A stretch of 9,961 bases of DNA from positions 1 to 9,961 of the forward strand of contig CAJUFI010000082.1 in assembly GCA_910585665.1 (NCBI GenBank). Direction: 5' to 3'. The notes beneath the pieces were generated by a model. The model saw only the letters and a program-made list of their open reading frames with translations. It ran no database searches and was not told the DNA's origin. Shown here one piece after another: positions 5,513 through 9,961 of this stretch; positions within the stretch are counted from its first letter, which is position 1; each line of letters begins with the position of its first letter. The DNA is from an uncultured Acetatifactor sp. (GTDB lineage Bacteria > Bacillota > Clostridia > Lachnospirales > Lachnospiraceae). The position numbers were made by a program, and so were the translations under genes.

Positions 5513-6721
5513 ATGGACCACAGAGTAATTTTCCATATTGACGTGAACAGCGCGTTTCTGTCCTGGGAGGCGGTGCACCGCCTGCGGGATCTGGGGGAGA
5601 CGCTGGATCTGCGGACAATCCCTTCCGCGGTGGGCGGGGACATGTCCAAGCGGCACGGCGTCATACTGGCGAAATCCATCCCGGCGAAGAGATATGACGT
5701 GCGGACAGGGGAGCCCATCGTGGACGCCCTCCGGAAATGCCCGAATCTGACCGTGGTATCCCCGAACCGGGAATTGTATGCCAGGAACTCCGGGGCCTTC
5801 ATGGAGATTCTGCGCAGATATTCCGATGTGGTGGAACAGTACAGCATCGATGAAGCCTTTGCGGACATGACGGGGACGCAGGCCCTGTTCGGAAGCCCCC
5901 TGGAGACGGCGCACCGGCTGAAGGACGAAATCCGGGACACCCTGGGATTTACGGTGAACGTAGGGATTTCCAGCAATAAGCTGCTGGCGAAGATGGCCGG
6001 GGAATTCGAGAAGCCGGACAAGGTGCACACCCTTTTCCCGGATGAGATACAGGAGAAAATGTGGCCGCTTCCGGTGGGAGAGCTTTTCTCCGTGGGAAGC
6101 GCTTCGGAGCAGAGGCTCAGGCGCCTTGGCATCCAAACAATCGGGGAGCTGGCCCGGGCGGATCTGGGCACTCTTCGGGCCGCCCTGAAGAAGCACGGGG
6201 AAGCCATCTGGAATTTCGCCAATGGCAGGGATCTGTCTCTGGTGGAAGCAGAGCGGGCGGACAATAAAGGATACGGCAATTCCGTCACCCTCCCCTTTGA
6301 CGTGGTCCAGGCGGAGGAGGCGAAGCGGGTGCTGCTCTCCCTGGCGGAGACGGTGGGCAGGCGGCTGCGGAGGGACGGGGCGTGGGTGGAGGTGGTCTCG
6401 GTCACGCTGCGCTTCTTTGATTTGACCCATGCGTCCCACCAGTGCGCGCTGGGGCATGCCACGAACATCACCGATGAAATCTATCAGGCGGCCTGTCGGC
6501 TGTTTGACGAGTTTTGGGACGGAACGCCCCTTCGGCTGATTGGCATCCAGACAGCGAAAGTCACGAAGGACGGGGACAACAGACAGATGTCCCTGTTCGA
6601 TGACACCGACTATGAGAAGCTGGAACGGCTGGACAGAACCATGGACAGCATCCGGGAGAAGTTCGGCGCGGGCGCTGTCCAGCGGGCTTCTTTCCTGCAG
6701 CAGGGGAAAAACGGCTCCTGA
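5513..6721 (+). CDS. dinB: Y-family DNA polymerase IV (translesion synthesis)
   Basis: This 402-residue enzyme copies past damaged bases with low fidelity. It has the Y-family palm motifs FHIDVNSAFLSWEA (catalytic D10; F15 in the steric-gate position that excludes ribonucleotides) and QYSIDEAFADMT (D113, E114), the usual SxxKxxAKxxS-like region modified here as GISSNKLLAKMA (151-162), and a helix-hairpin-helix thumb (LFSVGSASEQRLRRLGIQTIGELA, about 191-214). A little-finger domain follows, then QMSLF at 358-362, a classical sliding-clamp binding motif. N12 replaces the second Asp of the E. coli-type DMD triplet; DVN is common in Firmicutes relatives, so this is a subgroup mark rather than a defect. 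ATG 5513 is chosen because AGGAGGGG (5498-5505) lies 7 nt upstream. The operator at 5463-5476 indicates induction by DNA damage. Confidence 0.95.
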   Translation: MDHRVIFHIDVNSAFLSWEAVHRLRDLGETLDLRTIPSAVGGDMSKRHGVILAKSIPAKRYDVRTGEPIVDALRKCPNLTVVSPNRELYARNSGAFMEILRRYSDVVEQYSIDEAFADMTGTQALFGSPLETAHRLKDEIRDTLGFTVNVGISSNKLLAKMAGEFEKPDKVHTLFPDEIQEKMWPLPVGELFSVGSASEQRLRRLGIQTIGELARADLGTLRAALKKHGEAIWNFANGRDLSLVEAERADNKGYGNSVTLPFDVVQAEEAKRVLLSLAETVGRRLRRDGAWVEVVSVTLRFFDLTHASHQCALGHATNITDEIYQAACRLFDEFWDGTPLRLIGIQTAKVTKDGDNRQMSLFDDTDYEKLERLDRTMDSIREKFGAGAVQRASFLQQGKNGS

Positions 6722-6972
6722 CTGCTTTCCGGGTAAGCCGGCAGCCATGTCTGCGGCAGAGGGGGTTGTCAGGAGCATGCATGTCATCGGAACCAAATCA
6801 TGGCATTTTTTGGCTTAAGCATATCTGATTCGAACTGGTTACAGGTTATGCTCATGACCGGGATTTTGCGGGGGTCGCCCTGCCCAGCAGTTTTCGTATC
6901 AGCTTTAGGAATTGTCGGAAAATAACTGCTGCAATTGCTTCAGGCAAAAGCCCGGAAATACAATAAAAATTG
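6722..6972. other. Convergent intergenic region
   Basis: Between the ends of the polymerase and nucleotidase genes there is no open frame of note. Weak dyads are visible: GCC-g-GCAG with CTGCGGC (6737-6757) and AGCATA with TATGCT (6818-6823 / 6847-6852). None is followed by a good T-run. The 15-nt inverted repeat listed separately begins here. How polymerase transcription stops is unclear. Confidence 0.5.
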
Positions 6973-6995
6973 CTATAAACTTGCAGCAGTTATTT
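6920..6995. repeat. 15-nt perfect inverted repeat spanning the nucleotidase stop codon
   Basis: AAATAACTGCTGCAA (6920-6934) and TTGCAGCAGTTATTT (6981-6995) are exact inverse copies 46 nt apart. The right arm encodes the last residues of the nucleotidase (around QITAA); the left arm is beyond its stop. Read on the minus strand the pair would form a long stem ending in TTATTTT, so it could act as a terminator with a large, itself structured loop (CGGGC-TTTT-GCCTG). It may also be a small inverted duplication. Confidence 0.65.
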
Positions 6996-8919
6996 GTAGA
7001 CACTTCCTTACGATCAGCACGATGAATAAGATGACAAGTGCCAACATCACAAGCGCCGCGGCGATGATGATGACGGCAAATTTATTGGGGCTTTTCACTA
7101 AATCGCCGATAGCCCGGCTGTCCTTCACCACTTTCCGGCCCTGGGCGGCAGCGTAGGCTTCCGGCATGTCGGAGATGCCGTCCCCGTCCGTGTCCTCCAG
7201 GGAATCCAGGTATCCTGCGATGGCGGCCCAGGCCTTGATTTCCCGGCCGTCGGCGGTGATGATGGCATCCTCGATGTCCTCGATGGGAGTGCCGTCGGCG
7301 AATTTGGGCTGGACGGACAGGATGCCGTAGGACACATCCGTGACGGCGCCCAGCATCTGGCCGCTGTAGAGGTCGCAGACCACGCGGTAGAGCTTATCGT
7401 CCTCAATCTCGCTGCGGCTGCCCTTTTCATCCGTCATATAGCAGTCGATGACCTTGTTCAGGATGATCCGGTGAGGATTGTAGGTAAAGTGGAGGCCGCT
7501 GATATAGAGCCTGGCGGAGGGCATGAAATCCGATACGGAAGCGTCTATCTCCGCCCCGGTCTTCAGTTCCGCGCCGGTGAGGTACATGCTGATCAGCGGA
7601 TATCCCGGGATGCCGTCCGCCCCTATCCCCAGGGAGTAAGCGTTGAACACATCTTCCACGGTGATGTCCCCTGTGGCGAAGGTGTCCCGGACGCAGCCGG
7701 AGGGGACGATGGCCACGTCAACGGGGTGGTCATCGCCGGTATCGGCATTTTGTACCGTATAGGAGAAGGAATCGGCCAGCAGATTCCCCAGATTATGCTC
7801 CGTATGGATATCGTACAGGTCGTCGGAAGTGGCGAACTCGATGGTGTTCCGGGCCAGCACCTGTCTGGTGGTATAGCCGAACTGGGTCAGGTAAGTGGCA
7901 TCTACTTTTTCCATCAGGCTGTCCACCTTATCCTGAGTGGCGGTATCCGGGGCAATGTCCTGGGTGATGGGCAGCAGTTCATAGGAGTCCATGCGCCAGC
8001 GCCCGTCCGGCTCTTGGGTCATGGAGAGGGAACCCAGGTTCCGGCCGTAGGAGCCGCAGGACACGATGTAGGTGCTGCCGTGCCGGATGGGCTCGTAGAG
8101 GGAGGTATGGGTATGGCCGCTGACAATCAGGTCGATCTCCGGCACGGCCTTTGCCAGAATCTCGTCTTCGGACTTGCTTTCGTCCTCCGCAGTGCCGCTG
8201 TGGGAGACGCAGACTATCATATCGACGTTCTCTTTTTCGCGGATTTCCGATACCGTGTCGGCGGCGGCCTCCGCTGCGTCCCGGAACTGCAGCACACAGG
8301 TAGGGGCACAGGCCAGGGAATCCTCGCCGAAAATGCCGAACACGGCAATCCGCACGTCCCCTTTTTCTACGACTACATAGTCGCACAGGCCATAGGCTTC
8401 AAACGCGTCCTTCAGGAGCTGCTGATCTTCGGAAAGCCCCTGAGCTTCCATGGCTTCCCAGTCAATATTGGACAATACCAGGGCGGGCACAGGCTCTCCG
8501 CATTCTATGGCGGCGTAGAGGGCGCCGGCAAGCCCCGAGGAGCGGTAATCGAACTCATGGTTGCCGAAGGTGCTGACCTCGCATCCCAGAGCGCCCAGCA
8601 TCCGCAATTCAGGCGCATCTGTGTGGAAGATAGTCTGCACCAGCGTGCCCATGGAGAAGTCTCCGGCATCCAGCACCAGGACATCGGGGTTCTCCGCTTT
8701 GGCCCGGTCGATCAGTGTCTTGATTTTGGCAAAGCCGCCCAGTGTCACATCCTGACCGTCCTCCACCGTAAGAAAGCTGTTCAGGTGGGAGTGGGTGTCG
8801 TGTAGGAACAGGATGTCCACCTGTTTTTCGGCTGCGGCTGACGCCCTCATGCCAAAGGCGGGCAGGGCCAGAAGGGCAATCAGGTAAATCATGATGAATC
8901 TACGAAAATATTTCTTCAT
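6973..8919 (-). CDS. Secreted, membrane-anchored 5'-nucleotidase-family metallophosphatase
   Basis: The protein (648 residues) belongs to the family of 5'-nucleotidase / 2',3'-cyclic phosphodiesterase / UDP-sugar hydrolase enzymes that remove phosphate from extracellular nucleotides. A signal peptide (residues 1-29, ending ASAAA) precedes the two-metal domain with all expected motifs: HDTHSH (40-45), DAGDF (84-88), FGNHEFDY (118-125), VSHSG (238-242) and SGHTHT (267-272). The C-terminal nucleotidase domain follows (about 345-555: NLGNLLADSF, and IVPSGCVRD in the position of the substrate-binding NGG/NSG loop). After it come a calcium-loop-like DTDGDGISD (576-584) and a single membrane helix (about 614-637), then a short basic tail RKCLQ. 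Anchoring by a helix replaces the LPxTG sorting signal found in many Gram-positive relatives. AGGAG lies 10 nt before the ATG. The true substrate (nucleotide, cyclic nucleotide or other) cannot be told. It is a single-gene unit. Confidence 0.92.
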   Translation of the reverse strand: MKKYFRRFIMIYLIALLALPAFGMRASAAAEKQVDILFLHDTHSHLNSFLTVEDGQDVTLGGFAKIKTLIDRAKAENPDVLVLDAGDFSMGTLVQTIFHTDAPELRMLGALGCEVSTFGNHEFDYRSSGLAGALYAAIECGEPVPALVLSNIDWEAMEAQGLSEDQQLLKDAFEAYGLCDYVVVEKGDVRIAVFGIFGEDSLACAPTCVLQFRDAAEAAADTVSEIREKENVDMIVCVSHSGTAEDESKSEDEILAKAVPEIDLIVSGHTHTSLYEPIRHGSTYIVSCGSYGRNLGSLSMTQEPDGRWRMDSYELLPITQDIAPDTATQDKVDSLMEKVDATYLTQFGYTTRQVLARNTIEFATSDDLYDIHTEHNLGNLLADSFSYTVQNADTGDDHPVDVAIVPSGCVRDTFATGDITVEDVFNAYSLGIGADGIPGYPLISMYLTGAELKTGAEIDASVSDFMPSARLYISGLHFTYNPHRIILNKVIDCYMTDEKGSRSEIEDDKLYRVVCDLYSGQMLGAVTDVSYGILSVQPKFADGTPIEDIEDAIITADGREIKAWAAIAGYLDSLEDTDGDGISDMPEAYAAAQGRKVVKDSRAIGDLVKSPNKFAVIIIAAALVMLALVILFIVLIVRKCLQITAASL

Positions 8920-8965
8920 ATGGATAGCGCTCCTGTTTCATGTTTTTTATAGAGATATGTTTTTT

Positions 8966-8994
8966 ATTATACTGTTTTTGGGGGGAAAAGGCAA
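8966..8994 (-). promoter_or_regulatory. Promoter of the nucleotidase gene
   Basis: On the minus strand TTGCCT (8994-8989), a 17-nt spacer and a perfect TATAAT (8971-8966). The start would be near 8959, giving a short leader of about 40 nt. The spacer contains runs of C and A (CCCCCCAAAAA). Confidence 0.7.
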
Positions 8995-9162
8995 GGAAAT
9001 TGCGCCGGTGCAACGGGGGCTTTCAGGAGGGACCGGCGGCGCTTTGAAAGGAATCATCTGTGCATTGGAAGGAGTATAGCTGTGTTCCGGAAGGAATCAG
9101 GCTCCTGTGCGGAGTCGATATATGGCAAAGGCATGGAAAACAGCGCGGAATCCGCGGGAGTG

Positions 9163-9191
9163 TTGAAAAATGAGGTAATCCATGTTACTAT
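9163..9191 (+). promoter_or_regulatory. Candidate promoter for the rightmost gene (distal)
   Basis: TTGAAA (9163-9168), 17-nt spacer, TACTAT (9186-9191). It would leave a leader of about 85 nt. A second, weaker candidate is TATAGT (9243-9248) with GTGACG (9220-9225) 17 nt upstream; its -35 falls inside the TTCGTGACGAA dyad. Confidence 0.45.
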
Positions 9192-9216
9192 TGTTTCATA
9201 AATCTTAATGTTTCCT

Positions 9217-9227
9217 TTCGTGACGAA
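9217..9227. promoter_or_regulatory. Small palindrome, possible operator
   Basis: TTCGT-G-ACGAA is a perfect odd palindrome covering the -35 position of the proximal promoter candidate of the rightmost gene. At 11 nt it is short, so it could arise by chance; no regulator is suggested. Confidence 0.25.
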
Positions 9228-9282
9228 TGCGCTAAGATGTGGTATAGTTCATTGTAAATCAGCATAAGAGGTGAAGCAGGCG

Positions 9283-9961
9283 ATGGACGACAGTACGAAT
9301 AAGAACGAGATGGAGCAGATCCAGCGAGGTCTGGAAGCGTTCCTGGAAAAAGAGATGGACTCCGCCCAGAATTCCCAGGAGGGCCGGCGCAGAAACGGTC
9401 AGGGAGCGGGACACGCCAAAGCGCCGGGGGAGATTGACCTCATCGGACAGCCCCGTGACAGGAATCTGGAACAGGCCAGAAAAAGGTGGCAGCCTGACAG
9501 GGAAGAGCCTTATCAGTCTTATCAGGCGGAAGAGCCGATGGACGAAGCGCCTTATCAGAGCCGCCGGAGCGGAAACGGCGGATATACCGGCAGGTATGAC
9601 CAATGGGAAGAGGACGAACCGTATATAAATAGACGGGATGAAGACAATGCCTATTATCAGGACGACTGGGATACCGACGGCAGATATGATGACCGGGATA
9701 GCCGGAATGACGATGATGCGGATTTCTATCAGGACGACTGGGACGGGGAGACAGAAAAGACGCATGTAACCGGACGGCGGCAGTGGGAGCCAAACGGTCG
9801 AAGGCGCCAGTACGAAGAAGAGTCGTACGGACGAAATCGCCGGTACGAGGGGGAAGAGTCCGGCCGCCGAAACTACCGGTATGAGGAGGAAGAGCCGTAC
9901 CGCAGGAGCCGCCGATACGAGGAGGAGCAGCCCCGCCGGAGCCGCCGGTACGAAGAGGAGG
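9283..9961 (+). CDS. Charged, low-complexity Tyr/Arg/Glu-rich protein, N-terminal part (runs off the right edge)
   Basis: The plus strand is open from ATG 9283 for 226 codons to the window edge. AGAGGTGA (9267-9274) lies 8 nt upstream and supports the start. The first ~28 residues (MDDSTNKNEMEQIQRGLEAF, then LEKEMD) look like an amphipathic helix. After that the chain is hydrophilic and probably disordered: a linker with EEPYQSYQAEEP, an acidic part with two YQDDWD units (about 126-130 and 148-153), then an Arg/Tyr/Glu part in which RRYEEE-like units recur about every 9-14 residues up to the edge. No signal peptide, membrane segment or enzyme domain is visible in this portion. In Clostridia such tails often precede a membrane domain, but that part is not in view. 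I do not recognise the family. Confidence 0.75.
   Translation, partial: MDDSTNKNEMEQIQRGLEAFLEKEMDSAQNSQEGRRRNGQGAGHAKAPGEIDLIGQPRDRNLEQARKRWQPDREEPYQSYQAEEPMDEAPYQSRRSGNGGYTGRYDQWEEDEPYINRRDEDNAYYQDDWDTDGRYDDRDSRNDDDADFYQDDWDGETEKTHVTGRRQWEPNGRRRQYEEESYGRNRRYEGEESGRRNYRYEEEEPYRRSRRYEEEQPRRSRRYEEE
9790..9961 (+). repeat. Degenerate in-frame repeats encoding R-R-Y-E-E-E
   Basis: Units close to CGCCGGTACGAGGAGGA recur at roughly 27-42 nt intervals from about 9805 to the right edge (around 9805, 9838, 9874, 9910 and 9943), always in the reading phase. The last two are the most alike, sharing AGCCGCCG-TACGA-GAGGAG, which suggests recent expansion by slippage or unequal exchange. The repeat probably continues beyond the window. 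Confidence 0.7.

Larger units (their letters stand above)
8995..9282. other. Divergent intergenic region
   Basis: Between the nucleotidase promoter and the rightmost gene there is no convincing gene. It holds two short perfect dyads, CGCGGA-A-TCCGCG (9144-9156) and TTCGT-G-ACGAA (9217-9227), and two promoter candidates for the gene to the right. The part from 9000 to 9140 shows nothing I can assign. Confidence 0.5.

Noticed and set aside
5384..6796. Minus-strand open frame of 470 codons and another of 352
   Set aside because: Both are antisense to the DNA polymerase gene and show no recognisable protein features.
6822..6842. tRNA-like T-loop (GTTCGAATC on the minus strand)
   Set aside because: The flanking bases do not form a 5-bp T-stem and no acceptor or anticodon arms are found nearby.
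7471..8805. Long open frame (444 codons) on the plus strand
   Set aside because: It lies antisense within the nucleotidase, whose motifs are complete; its Gly/His/Val-rich composition is typical of a shadow frame.
1..9961. CRISPR array, rRNA genes, prophage structural genes
   Set aside because: No regularly spaced repeats, no rRNA-like sequence and no recognisable phage gene were seen.

Overview
The window looks like chromosome from a gut-type Gram-positive of the Clostridia, most likely Lachnospiraceae. The evidence is the moderately GC-rich coding, strong AGGAGG-type ribosome sites, TTGACA/TATAAT promoters, a Firmicutes-type LexA box (GAAC-N4-GTTC) and the style of the DinB and PAS/GGDEF proteins. 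This is inference from sequence character only; no search was run.

Layout. (1) 1-1350 is a scarred region. It holds the N-terminal part of a DDE transposase on the minus strand (running off the left edge), about 480 bases of what look like decayed reading frames, and the first ~57 codons of an N-acetylneuraminate lyase/dihydrodipicolinate synthase-family gene that breaks off and runs into other sequence. (2) 1353-2204 is an intact DMT/EamA-type transporter whose start lies inside that broken gene, closed by a hairpin at 2211-2241. (3) 3198-5156 and 2259-3176 form a two-gene minus-strand operon: an array of about five PAS-like sensor modules with no visible output domain, then a receiver-GGDEF protein with intact phosphorylation, active and inhibitory sites. 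The operon has a consensus promoter (5388-5416) and a leader of about 225 nt with an intrinsic terminator and competing repeat arms before a TTG start. That layout is expected of a transcription-attenuating leader or riboswitch. (4) 5513-6721, divergent from the operon, is a Y-family DNA polymerase with a perfect LexA box between its -35 and -10. (5) 6973-8919 on the minus strand is a secreted 5'-nucleotidase-family metallophosphatase held in the membrane by a C-terminal helix. (6) 9283 to the right edge is the start of a strongly charged, low-complexity Tyr/Arg/Glu-rich protein of unknown function.

How the genes relate. The PAS array and the receiver-GGDEF protein probably act together as an input/output pair controlling c-di-GMP synthesis. 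The polymerase is a stand-alone SOS gene. The transporter, nucleotidase and disordered protein show no clear functional link to their neighbours. The strongest candidate for something undescribed is the attenuator leader of the c-di-GMP operon; the Tyr/Arg/Glu repeat protein and the lyase/transporter junction come next.
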